64,000 bases of DNA from Ligustrum vulgare. Its lineage: Eukaryota > Streptophyta > Magnoliopsida > Lamiales > Oleaceae. This document shows, one piece after another, positions 10,347 to 18,814 of this stretch. Where the stretch lies: NCBI GenBank assembly GCA_963555705.1, contig OY743184.1, positions 25,320,639 through 25,384,638 on the forward strand. The letters run 5' to 3'. The number at the start of each line of letters is the position of its first letter. The stretch's first letter is position 1. The notes beneath the pieces were generated by a model. It saw only the letters and a list, made by a program, of their open reading frames with translations. It was not told the origin of the DNA and made no database searches. A program made the translations under genes and the position numbers.

Positions 10347-10511
10347 GCCTCTGTTTAATAGCATTAAAAATTTAGATTATAATCAAATTCAAAATTAACA
10401 TTTAATTTTAACCACACATTTAATGAGACTCACAACTTTTCAATCACACATCTCATCAACTTTTATCAAAATCTATTAAAAAATTTATTTTTAATAATAC
10501 CAAACAGGGGC
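10347..10511. mobile_element. Tourist-like MITE, 165 bp
   Basis: Terminal inverted repeats GCCTCTGTTTAATA and (reverse complement of the right end) GCCCCTGTTTGGTA, flanked by TAA on both sides (10344-10346, 10512-10514). The size, TIR type and TAA duplication fit the PIF/Harbinger (Tourist) class. A related MITE is at 60520-60702. Confidence 0.8.
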
Positions 10512-10552
10512 TAATTAAAATAGAAAATGAAATGTAATATTCAAAACATTTA

Positions 10553-11389
10553 GGTGGCGTTCTGTTTGTATTTTATTTTATATTTTTATTTTCGAAAATA
10601 TTTTGTATTTCCTGTTTTTATTTTTGTTTTCAAATTTGCTGAAAACGCGTTTAGTTTGTCATTTCTGAAAACTGTTTTTGAAAATGAAAAGCTGAAAAAC
10701 ACGTTCTATTTCAAATTTTGCAGAATACTACTTAAACTGTTTTTAATTAATTTACTTGCAAAATACTACTGATTCAAACTTAAATTTCATTTCACAATAT
10801 ACTGAAAATATGGTTACATACAACACACTAATGTGAGCATTAAGAGTCTATATTAACACAGCTTGATCAGGTTCGGGATTTGAGGAAGCTCTAGTTCTAT
10901 TAAAATCCAGAAAATGCAAGTTCTTTCAAAACCATTAGAGTTCATTTATCAAGACATTTTTTGAAATATAACAACAAGAGTTTTCACTTTTTTTTTTTTT
11001 TTTTTTTTTTGATATTGAATTCAATAAAACTTTATTTAAGCTTAGTTCTAAGTTAGGATAATTCTCAAAAAAAAAAAAAATTTATTTAGGCTTAGTTCCA
11101 AGTTATGATAATTCTTAAAATATATATATATAACTTTATATTAAGCTTAGTTCTAAGTTAGGATAATTCTTAAAAAAAATAAAAAAATCTCAAAACGTGT
11201 TTTCCGCATTTTGAACATTTTTTGTTGAAATACACACAAAACGCCCAAAACAAGGTTTTGGGCGTTTTGTGTACGAATTTTTTTTTGTTTTCCAAAATGC
11301 GTTACCGAAAATGGTAAAGAGAACGCGTTTTGAGTGTTTTCGAAAATAAAAATAGAAAACGACCTCAAAATAGTAAAAAGAACAGGACC
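10553..11389. mobile_element. Non-autonomous PIF/Harbinger-like element with internal repeats (copy 2)
   Basis: Shares its left 200 bp and right 250 bp closely with the element at 8127-9501. It starts GGTGGCGTTCTGTTTG, ends AAAAAGAACAGGACC, and is flanked by TTA on each side (10550-10552, 11390-11392). It lacks the GTACATTTTGG array but keeps the three-copy minisatellite. Confidence 0.72.
11027..11172. repeat. Three-copy minisatellite, sister of the one at 9105
   Basis: Units of CTTTATTTAAGCTTAGTTCT with a following GGATAATTCT, separated by A or TA runs. Confidence 0.85.
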
Positions 11390-11719
11390 TTAGGGTGTGT
11401 TTAATTGACATCAAAAATGTCCACTTGAAAAAAAAATTTCCTTTTTATGAGAAAACAAAAACCTATCTATCCCAAAGCAAGTATTTTCCTAATGACAATG
11501 AAAACTAAGCACATTTCCAAATGTTAAAAAATATTCAATGGAAAAAATGGAAACCTAATACTAAAAAGTTGGAATTTGGGTTTAAAGACCTCCCAATCAA
11601 ATTCACCCGTATAATCAATTTTTTAATTATGTTTTTAAGTTGAATTAGATATAGCTAAGGAATGACGATGCATGAACTAAGACTCTCATCCCCAATTGGA
11701 AGATTCAGTAGAGCCTAAA

Positions 11720-12700
11720 TGATGTGATCCGGACCAGGCATCGAAGGGCGAAGTCGAGACATCGGTAGTATGACGGTGATCTACATGGAAAACGGAGCAA
11801 GTTCCATGTTGGAATCGAGCCGAGAAGACGAAAGAATCAAGCCGAGCCGAGTACACAAAATTGTTTATGCAGAAAAGGCCTTACGCCCGTAATGGAAATC
11901 CTTCACGGCCGTAAATCATATAATCACGGCCGTAAAAGCTATTGTCACGACCGTAATCAACTATCGAAGGAAAAGGCAGAATTTCAGCAGAAAAGGTCTC
12001 ACGTCCGTAAATCATGTCTTACGGCCGTAACATTCAAACCGGAGGAAATTCACGGCCGTAATCATTGTGTCACGGCCGTAACCAATAAATCAGTTTTTTA
12101 TCAGAAGGGCCTTTACGGCCGTAAAAGGAGTCTTCACGGCCGTAAATGAGTAACGCCAGATTTTCCGGAATTTTGCCAATTATTTTGTTTCCTTTTATTA
12201 TTTTAGGTTATTTTCCTATATTAGAATTTTAGTCTAATTAGAATTCTATTTTGAGTAAATTAGATGCTAGGTTATTTTGCTTATTTATACGCTTTTTCAA
12301 TTCATTGTAAACAGACAAGTTTGAGTTGATTAATAAAATTTGTGAGAGGATTCTCCAAAATTGAGAGGTTGAGTTTATTCCCTTTTTCTTGAACTTATCA
12401 AAGATCCGATTTTTGTGGCGTTCTTCCAACAAACTTATCAAATATTCGCAACAATATTTGTGGCGTTTCTGAATTCGAAACTCATCAAGGAAATTGACAT
12501 GTCCTTGTGGCGTTCACCAATCTTGGTTCTTCAATCCGCATCGCCATAAATTGCGTCGTGATTGTCGGGTCAAGGCTTTACCGTCGTTCTATCCTTATTT
12601 TCATTGTTTGTTCTTGTGTCGTTCTGATCTAGATCTTTTCAAGGTTTTAATTATCGTTATTCCGCGTGTTCGACGAGATTCCCCGACTGGGATCTCATCA
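11720..12700 (+). repeat. 5' LTR
   Basis: Begins TGATGTGATCCGGACC and ends GGATCTCATCA just before the PBS. It carries ten ACGGCCGT-type palindromes at 11883-12143. The AT-rich stretch after the array probably holds the promoter, but no canonical TATA box was singled out. Confidence 0.92.
11881..12147. repeat. Array of ten TYACGGCCGTRA palindromes with about 21-bp phasing (5' LTR)
   Basis: ACGGCCGT or one-base variants start at 11883, 11905, 11926, 11947, 12001, 12021, 12052, 12072, 12115 and 12136. Intervals are 22, 21, 21, 54, 20, 31, 20, 43 and 21. Three sites carry single substitutions (11883, 11947, 12001). Confidence 0.92.
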
Positions 12701-12702
12701 TC

Positions 12703-12718
12703 TAGTATCAGAGCTTGG
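12703..12718 (+). other. Primer-binding site, initiator-Met tRNA type
   Basis: TAGTATCAGAGCTTGG two bases after the LTR end. It is close to TGGTATCAGAGCC..., the complement of the plant initiator-Met tRNA 3' end, with a few mismatches. Confidence 0.8.
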
Positions 12719-12975
12719 ATCTATTTCAGATTCTTGCGTTTCTTGAATTTTTTTGTGTTCTTCCCGTTCTTCATGTCAGTCATATATTTTTCCAGTTTGA
12801 TCCATAAGAGTCAGTCCCAAAAATTCAAAAGCGTTTTTCTTGTTCGTTTTTCGTCCAAATCCAGTTCCGTTTTTTCTGCCATACTCGTAGTCCTATTCTC
12901 TGGCAGATTAAAAAAAATCCGAAAATTCCCAAATATTCCCCAAATATTTCGAATTTCCTTGTTCGTGTCTTAAAA

Positions 12976-14649
12976 ATGTCTGATAGAGAGGCTTCTACAT
13001 CTTCATCTTCTGTTGGAGACAGGAAACAGCCCAGGGGTGTGAATAGAAAGGATGAACAGGGTAATGGTGATATTGCAGCAATAAGGGCACAATTTGAGAT
13101 ATTTATGGCACAGATGGTGAATAGAGGTGCAGAGCGTGAACAAAGACCTCGGGATCAGTCTCATGATGGTTCTCGGGTTAGGAGAGGTAATGGACGTGAG
13201 GTTGGTGTGGATAATGAAGACATGGGCAGTGAAAGTGGCAGTATATCTTTAGGTAGTATACGAAGGAGGGATAGAGGAGATAGGAATGAAAGGAGGCATG
13301 ATAGGGAGCGTCGTGATGCTAGGAGGCATCGTGGGGGTAGAGATGTTGTTGATGACGACCTTGGGAAAATTAAACTGAAAATACCATCATTCCAGGGTAG
13401 GAGTGATCCGGAGGCGTACTTGGATTGGGAGACAAAGGTCGAACGGATTTTTGATTGTAATAATTATTCGGAAAAGAAGAAGGTGAAATTAGCCGTGATT
13501 GAATTCACCGACTACGCAAATATTTGGTGGGATCAACTAGTTACGGGTAGGAGGAGGAACCTTGAGGAGCCGGTGGAGAGTTGGGGTGAATTAAAAACCA
13601 TAATGAGGAAGCGGTTTGTGCCGACTCATTATTATAGGGATATTTATCAGAGGCTGCAGGGTATGACTCAGGGGTCGAGGAGTGTAGAAGATTATCATAA
13701 GGATATGGAGGTGGCGATGATTCAGGCTAACGTGGTGGAGGATCGGGAAGCTATGATGGCTAGGTTTCTGAGTGGGCTGAATAGAGACATTGCCAATGTC
13801 ATTGAGCTGCAACATTATGTGGAACTAGAGGATATGGTGCATATGGCCATGAAGGTGGAAAGACAGCTAAGGCGAAAGGGGGCAGCAAGACACTCACCAT
13901 CTTATCCTACATCACAACCTAAGCAGGAATCCAACGTTGAACATAACCTGAAAGGGAAGGAGGAGCCTACAACGAAAGGTAAAAATATTTCTGATTCTCA
14001 AACTACTCGGGATAGAAATATTAAGTGTTTTAAGTGCTTGGGTATGGGTCATATAGCATCCCAGTGTCCAAATAGGAAGCTAATGATCTTGCGTGATAAT
14101 GGTGAAATTAGTTCCGAGGATGAATTTAAGGGAATGCCTAAGTTAGTGGATGTTGGAGCTAGTAGTAGTGATGAGGAAGGATTGACCTATCTTGAAAAAG
14201 AATCACTTGTTAATCGGCGTGTCCTTAGTGCTAGGGTCAGGGTGGATGAAATTGGTGAGCAAAGGGATAATTTATTCCATACTAGATGCCTAGTGGGTAA
14301 AAAGGTTTATGGTATGGTGATTGACGGGGGAAGTTGTACTAATGTGGTTAGTACAATGTTGGTTGATAAATTAGGTTTAAGCTTGATAAAACATCCGAAC
14401 CCTTATAAGTTGCAATGGCTGACCGAGTCGGGAGAGATTAAGGTAAATAAGCAGGCTATGGTCAATTTTGCGATCGGGGGTTATAAGGATGAGGTGGTTT
14501 GTGACGTGGTACCTATGCATGTTGGCCATATTTTGTTGGGGAGACCCTGGCAACATGATAGGAGGGTAGTGCACGACGGGTTTAAAAATCGATATTCTTT
14601 CGTCAAGGTTGGAAAAAAGATCATTCTTGCTCCACTGTCACCAAAATAA
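12976..14649 (+). CDS. Gag-aspartic protease polyprotein of the gypsy-type element
   Basis: Open frame of 557 codons. A low-complexity Ser- and Arg-rich N-terminal region (about residues 1-125) is followed by a retrotransposon Gag core starting near residue 130 (KIKLKIPSFQGRSDPEAYLD, then IWWDQL). A CCHC zinc knuckle at about 350-363 (CFKCLGMGHIASQC) would bind element RNA. A protease-like domain follows, with the active-site motif written MVIDGGSCTNVV (Asp about 450) and ILLGRPWQ near the end. Gag forms the virus-like particle that packages element RNA, and the protease processes the polyprotein. The frame stops where pol normally continues. In this plant lineage DGGSCTN in place of DSGA is common, so I do not read it as a mutation. 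The ATG at 12976 is the first in frame with the Gag core. Confidence 0.92.
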   Translation: MSDREASTSSSSVGDRKQPRGVNRKDEQGNGDIAAIRAQFEIFMAQMVNRGAEREQRPRDQSHDGSRVRRGNGREVGVDNEDMGSESGSISLGSIRRRDRGDRNERRHDRERRDARRHRGGRDVVDDDLGKIKLKIPSFQGRSDPEAYLDWETKVERIFDCNNYSEKKKVKLAVIEFTDYANIWWDQLVTGRRRNLEEPVESWGELKTIMRKRFVPTHYYRDIYQRLQGMTQGSRSVEDYHKDMEVAMIQANVVEDREAMMARFLSGLNRDIANVIELQHYVELEDMVHMAMKVERQLRRKGAARHSPSYPTSQPKQESNVEHNLKGKEEPTTKGKNISDSQTTRDRNIKCFKCLGMGHIASQCPNRKLMILRDNGEISSEDEFKGMPKLVDVGASSSDEEGLTYLEKESLVNRRVLSARVRVDEIGEQRDNLFHTRCLVGKKVYGMVIDGGSCTNVVSTMLVDKLGLSLIKHPNPYKLQWLTESGEIKVNKQAMVNFAIGGYKDEVVCDVVPMHVGHILLGRPWQHDRRVVHDGFKNRYSFVKVGKKIILAPLSPK

Positions 14650-15005
14650 GTCCGAGAGGACCAATTGAAAATAAAAAAGCGAGTTTGAGGAAAAAAATAA
14701 GAGCGTTGAGGCCACGACCTCAGAAAAAGGTGAGCTTGAGAGTGAAAAGAAAAAGAAAAGAGAGTTCACAACAAAAATGAGTTTATTTGCATTTGCTAAC
14801 ACATCCCTCCCCAGTTCTACGAAATCTGTTTTGCAGGGTCATAACTCATGCCATGAACGTAAATCGGGAAAGAAAGTTATTGGACAAAATAAGCAGCCCA
14901 AGAGTCTAAAGGATTGCTTGACACTTAAAAATGATCATCGAGCCCAGGAAAGTAGGAGGAGCTTGAAAAGCCAACCAAAAATGGATTCGAGGTCGAATCC
15001 TTTTC
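14650..15005 (+). pseudogene. Deletion scar: remnant of the pol C-terminus
   Basis: Only about 350 bp separates the Gag-protease stop from the PPT. The frame at 14777 onward ends MDSRSNPFQERE, which reads like the extreme C-terminal tail of plant gypsy polyproteins and runs into the PPT. RT, RNase H and integrase have been lost between. An AAAAAG-rich patch at about 14670-14760 may mark the junction. Confidence 0.6.
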
Positions 15006-15018
15006 AAGAGAGGGAGTA
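15006..15018 (+). other. Polypurine tract
   Basis: AAGAGAGGGAGTA immediately before the 3' LTR, the expected position for plus-strand priming. Confidence 0.8.
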
Positions 15019-16001
15019 TGATGTGATCCGGACCAGGCATCGAAGGGCGAAGTCGAGACATCGGCAGTATGACGGTGATCTACATGGAAAACGGAGCAAG
15101 TTCCATGTTGGAATCGAGCCGAGAAGACGAAAGAATCAAGTCGAGCCGAGTACACAAAATTGTTTATGCAGAAAAGGCCTTACGGCCGTAATGGAAATCC
15201 TTCACGGCCGTAAATCATATAATCACGGCCGTAAAAGCTATTGTCACGGCCGTAATCAACTATCGAAGGAAAAAGGCAGAATTTCAGCAGAAAAGGTCTC
15301 ACGGCCGTAAATCATGTCTTACGGTCGTAACATTCAAACCGGAGGAAATTCACGGCCGTAAACATTGTGTCACGACCGTAACCAATAAATCAGTTTTTGA
15401 TCAGAAGGGCCTTTACGGCCGTAAAAGGAGTCTTCACGGCCGTAAATGAGCAACGCCAGATTTTTCGGAATTTTGCCAATTATTTTGTTTCCTTTTATTA
15501 TTTTAGGTTATTTTCCTATTTTAGAATTTTAGTCTAATTAGAATTTTGTTTTGAGTAAATTAGATGCTAGGTTATTTTGCTTATTTATACGTTTTTTCAA
15601 TTCATTGTAAACAGACAAGTTTGAGTTGATTAATAAATTTTGTGAGAGGATTCTCCAAAATTGAGAGGTTGAGTTTATTCCCTTTTTCTTGAACTTATCA
15701 AAGATCCGATCTTTGTGGCGTTCTTCCAGCAAACTTATCAAATATTCGCAAGAATATTTGTGGCATTTCCGAATTCGAAACTCATCAAGGAAATTGACAA
15801 GTCCTTGTGGCGTTCACCAATCTTGATTCTTCAATCCGCATCGCCATAAATTGCGTCGTGATTGTCGGGTCAAGGCTCTACCGTCGTTCTATCCTTATTT
15901 TCGTTGTTTGTTCTTGTGTCAGTTCTGATCTAGATCTTTTCTAGGTTTTAATTATCGTTATTCCGCGTGTTCGACGAGATTCCCCGACTGGGATCTCATC
16001 A
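15019..16001 (+). repeat. 3' LTR
   Basis: Same termini as the 5' LTR and followed by the CTAAA duplication. Differences from the 5' LTR are scattered single substitutions and a few 1-bp indels. Confidence 0.92.
15180..15447. repeat. Array of ten TYACGGCCGTRA palindromes with about 21-bp phasing (3' LTR)
   Basis: Starts at 15182, 15204, 15225, 15246, 15301, 15321, 15352, 15372, 15415 and 15436; intervals 22, 21, 21, 55, 20, 31, 20, 43 and 21. Variant sites at 15321 (ACGGTCGT) and 15372 (ACGACCGT). Confidence 0.92.
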
Positions 16002-16006
16002 CTAAA

Positions 16007-16575
16007 GTTCGAAGAAATATATTAAAGGTAGCCATCAGATTTTAATTAAAAAATATGTATTTAGCTGTCGGAATGTAATAAAGGTAAAATATCCCTGCCA
16101 TTTGGGATTGAAGATCTACTCAGGTGACTATGTTGAGCTTGGAGCATATTTCGTTAAGCTTAAAAGTTACTTGAAAATAATTTTTTGCAAATCATGTATG
16201 AGGTTTTTTACAAATTGCAATTTCATTTTTTTGAAGTTTACGAAAACATGCATACAAAATTTATTTGTTGCCCGAGTTGCCCACTGCGGACATGGCAACT
16301 CGGTATTGGAAGATGCCAAGCTGTCCCCACGTGATTTGCACATGTGCAGCTCGACATCTCTAAAGCCGAACTATCATGTATCCAATGGGCATAAGATCAA
16401 ATCTGAACATGTATATACACACACATATGTTTAATTGACATCATCACAACAAAGACATGGTACATTGTGCAATTATACTCCAAAAGACACATTGACTAGT
16501 ATGTATACTGTTATTAATTATCATACATGGCAGAGAATCCTAGCAAATCTACAGTGGTATGCCATCAGGGATATC
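16007..16575. other. No gene recognised
   Basis: A 110-codon ORF (16102-16434) has no recognisable domain and is ordinary for random AT-rich DNA. Confidence 0.4.
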
Positions 16576-16584
16576 CATCATTAC

Positions 16585-16977
16585 TAATGTTTAGAAAATA
16601 GGACCGAATCGATTGGTTCAATCGAAAAAATCGGGATCCAGCCAAAAGCTGCCTGGTTAAAAATCGGCCGGCTCAACCGGAAAAACTGGGAACTGGCCAG
16701 GTTTTAAAACCCGATTTTTCAATTTTATTTTATTTTTTTTGCTTTTTTTTTTGGTTTGTTTTTCTCTAGTTGTTTTAAGTTACTTTTGTGTATAATTTTA
16801 TCTTCTGAATGAGTAAATATTAGTTTATTTGTAAAATAACATGTTTTTTAGAAAATTTTGTGATTTTTGAAATAATTTTTTATATTTTAGCTGAAATCAG
16901 TTCGACCCGATCGGACCTTTTGACCCTTGACCCGTTGCCTTTTTCGGTTCGAACTGGTTTCCGATTTTCTGAACACT
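16585..16977. mobile_element. Short TIR element, 393 bp (MULE- or hAT-like)
   Basis: Imperfect terminal inverted repeats (left AATGTTTAGAAAATAGG; right end reverse-complemented AGTGTTCAGAAAATCGG), flanked by CATCATTAC at 16576-16584 and 16978-16986. A 9-bp duplication suits Mutator-like elements. The GGTTC/GAACC and CCGGTT-type subterminal motifs resemble hAT MITEs, so superfamily is open. Non-coding. Confidence 0.75.
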
Positions 16978-16986
16978 CATCATTAC

Positions 16987-17577
16987 ACGACTAAGCTGTA
17001 GAAAATATGGTGTAATCTAGTCAGCATATTTGATTCAAACAGCCAACCCCGCCCTAAACAGATCTCCTATTTGGAAACCATGACCTTGCATTTACTGCAT
17101 TCTTGGGACGCCGCTTGACCCCACCAAACGAGTTATTGCCTTAATTTAGCTGAATTAGGATCCATTCAATAGAGATGAAGTTCGCTAAGAAACGAAATCA
17201 GTAGAATAAAGAAGAAACAACGGAATAGCACTAAATTGGTCAGCCAATTTTGCAACCTCTCTCGAGTCTCCCTCGAGATTGCTCATGATGGAGCTTCAAA
17301 TAAACTTTATCGAATTGGACAGTATACGGCAATATTAAAAAACCAAAATCGGAAACCTTGGCTTTTGAATTTGGTAACAGATATTGTGTTCTCACAAAGC
17401 AAATATGGAATCAGAAATGGGAAGGACTTCGGTTCAAAGTTGAAAATAAGAAAATATAAACGGACAAAATAGAAATCACACTTCATATTATTACAATAAA
17501 AATGATTTTCAATAACAAATTATACCAGCCAGAACCATAATAATAGAACATCACTCCAGAATTCAAATACCAAAATT
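16987..17577. other. Downstream flank of the LTO1-like gene
   Basis: No further gene. The roughly 100 bp just left of the LTO1 stop (17470-17577) is AT-rich and presumably contains the 3' UTR and polyadenylation region of the minus-strand gene. No single signal is decisive. Confidence 0.4.
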
Positions 17578-18027
17578 TCAAAATTCGATATTTTCAACAT
17601 CATGTGCTTTAGGGTACCCATTATACTCCAATTTCACATTCAGCGTGGCACAAATCGCTCTAAATTTGAGTCTTAACGAGTCCATAATATCGGATACATA
17701 CTCATTTTCCGGTTCAGAAATCGGATACTTCTTGAGCAATTCATCCATCTGGCTTATGGATTTCTGGACCCGGGCTGAGAAGTGATTTGGATCAACCCGG
17801 ATAGCGGAGTTCCAGATGTCGATGCAGCCTCTATAAAATCCCAATTCCTCGCCCACTTCAAACCCGGTTTTTAGACCCACCTGACGTCCTTCTTCTTTAC
17901 CCGACACTAACCCGTTTGCATAGCCTTCATCGTAACCTTCTTTGTAGTGGGTTTGTTCTAAATTAACCGCAGAGTCAAACGTGTCTTCATTGGAACCAGG
18001 GTTGGATCCAAGATTTTTTATCAGGGG
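17578..18027 (-). CDS. LTO1: LTO1/ORAOV1 homologue (Yae1-domain protein), 5' end uncertain
   Basis: Minus-strand frame containing the Yae1/LTO1 deca-GX3 repeat: HYKEGYDEGYANGLVSG and then EEGRQVGLKTGFEVGEELG. An Ile/Trp/Asn segment (GCIDIWNSAIRVDP) and a helical C-terminal half (LRLKFRAICATLNVKLEYNG) follow, ending ENIEF. In yeast and human cells LTO1 with YAE1 is a cytosolic adaptor that brings the ABC protein RLI1/ABCE1 to the cytosolic Fe-S assembly (CIA) targeting complex; the plant role is inferred. About 140 residues match the family length (about 137 in human). The open frame continues to a Met at 18075, but its extra N-terminus is hydrophobic and unlike the family. A splice-acceptor-like TTTCAG sits at about 18027, so I mark the exon from there. 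Upstream sequence resembles a dispersed repeat, so the first exon is either distant or lost. Confidence 0.8.
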   Translation of the reverse strand, partial: PLIKNLGSNPGSNEDTFDSAVNLEQTHYKEGYDEGYANGLVSGKEEGRQVGLKTGFEVGEELGFYRGCIDIWNSAIRVDPNHFSARVQKSISQMDELLKKYPISEPENEYVSDIMDSLRLKFRAICATLNVKLEYNGYPKAHDVENIEF

Positions 18028-18814
18028 ACTGAAACTTAAGAAAGTCAATGCTATAAAATTTTTGACAAAAAACACAAACTAGGCATAATCAGTTATTCTA
18101 CATAGAAATTTGAAGAAAAAATATATCATCGTTTCATTATTGATGGAACCACCGAGTATTTATTTAGCATCGGACCATACAATGAAATCAATTCAATTCA
18201 ATTTCTAGTAGAAAAACTTTTAACATCAACAGTTCAACACATCACAACTTTTTTAACAAGTGATGCACATTTGTCCCAAGAAAGAATTTTTTTTTAACAA
18301 GTGATGCAACTAAACAAGCAAGCACATATGCTCAGTGTTTCAGTTAATATGATTGTACAGCACAGGTCTTTAGCCATATATTACATAGGCAAGAATTTCT
18401 ATCTAATATGATGGAATTTCAAATATAAAACTTGAGTACAGTACCACAAATAGAAAACAAACTCACGAGTGGGAATTACCTAGCTTTTGGTGTTTGCATT
18501 GTTTATCTGCTCCGTAATGAATAAAGAATATGGAAAACTAAATCTTTTCCGAGGCCCACTGAACTCACAATCCAATATTAGTTTAGAGGAATTCAGATAA
18601 GAAAGAACTTCTGCTAACAAATATATAAACAAATCAGACGAGACATATATAAAGTTCATCAAGAAAATATGTAAAAGAGGAACAAAGATTAAACGAAATG
18701 AACCATGTGACTAAGTTCTATGACAAAGAGGAAAAAGGAATCTACGCCCCAATGATGACAAACTTGGAATCTCAAGAGTCCATTTCAGTGAGTCTCCTCA
18801 AAGATCTCCAAGTG
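18028..18814. other. Upstream side of the LTO1-like gene; possible repeat insertion
   Basis: No first exon could be identified. Bases 18000-18035 (GGATCCAAGATTTTTTATCA, then GGGGACTGAA) resemble the edge GGATCTAGAATTTCTTATTG at 18830 and GGATCTAGGATTTCATGTTG at 25496, which suggests a member of the same dispersed repeat abuts the gene. Confidence 0.4.

Larger units (their letters stand above)
11720..16001 (+). mobile_element. Ty3/gypsy-type LTR retrotransposon with gag-protease but no RT/RNase H/integrase
   Basis: Complete ends: two LTRs of 981 and 983 bp, each TGATG...CATCA, flanked by an exact 5-bp duplication CTAAA (11715-11719 and 16002-16006). A PBS resembling the complement of initiator-Met tRNA follows the 5' LTR, and a polypurine tract precedes the 3' LTR. 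The internal region is only about 2.3 kb and encodes Gag plus an aspartic-protease-like domain. Nothing resembling RT, RNase H or integrase remains, so it is a deletion derivative or a non-autonomous family that would need enzymes in trans. By hand count the LTRs differ at roughly 25-30 positions (about 3%), so the insertion is fairly recent. Confidence 0.93.

Noticed and set aside
11881..12147. CRISPR-like appearance of short repeats with regular spacers
   Set aside because: Repeats are only 10-12 bp palindromes in a plant LTR, spacers are about 10 bp, and no cas genes or prokaryotic context exist.
15019..15310. ORF continuing from the pol tail into the 3' LTR
   Set aside because: Read-through into the LTR, not an independent gene.
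18028..18075. Met at 18075 as start of the LTO1-like protein
   Set aside because: The added N-terminus is hydrophobic and unlike the family, and a splice-acceptor-like TTTCAG lies between.
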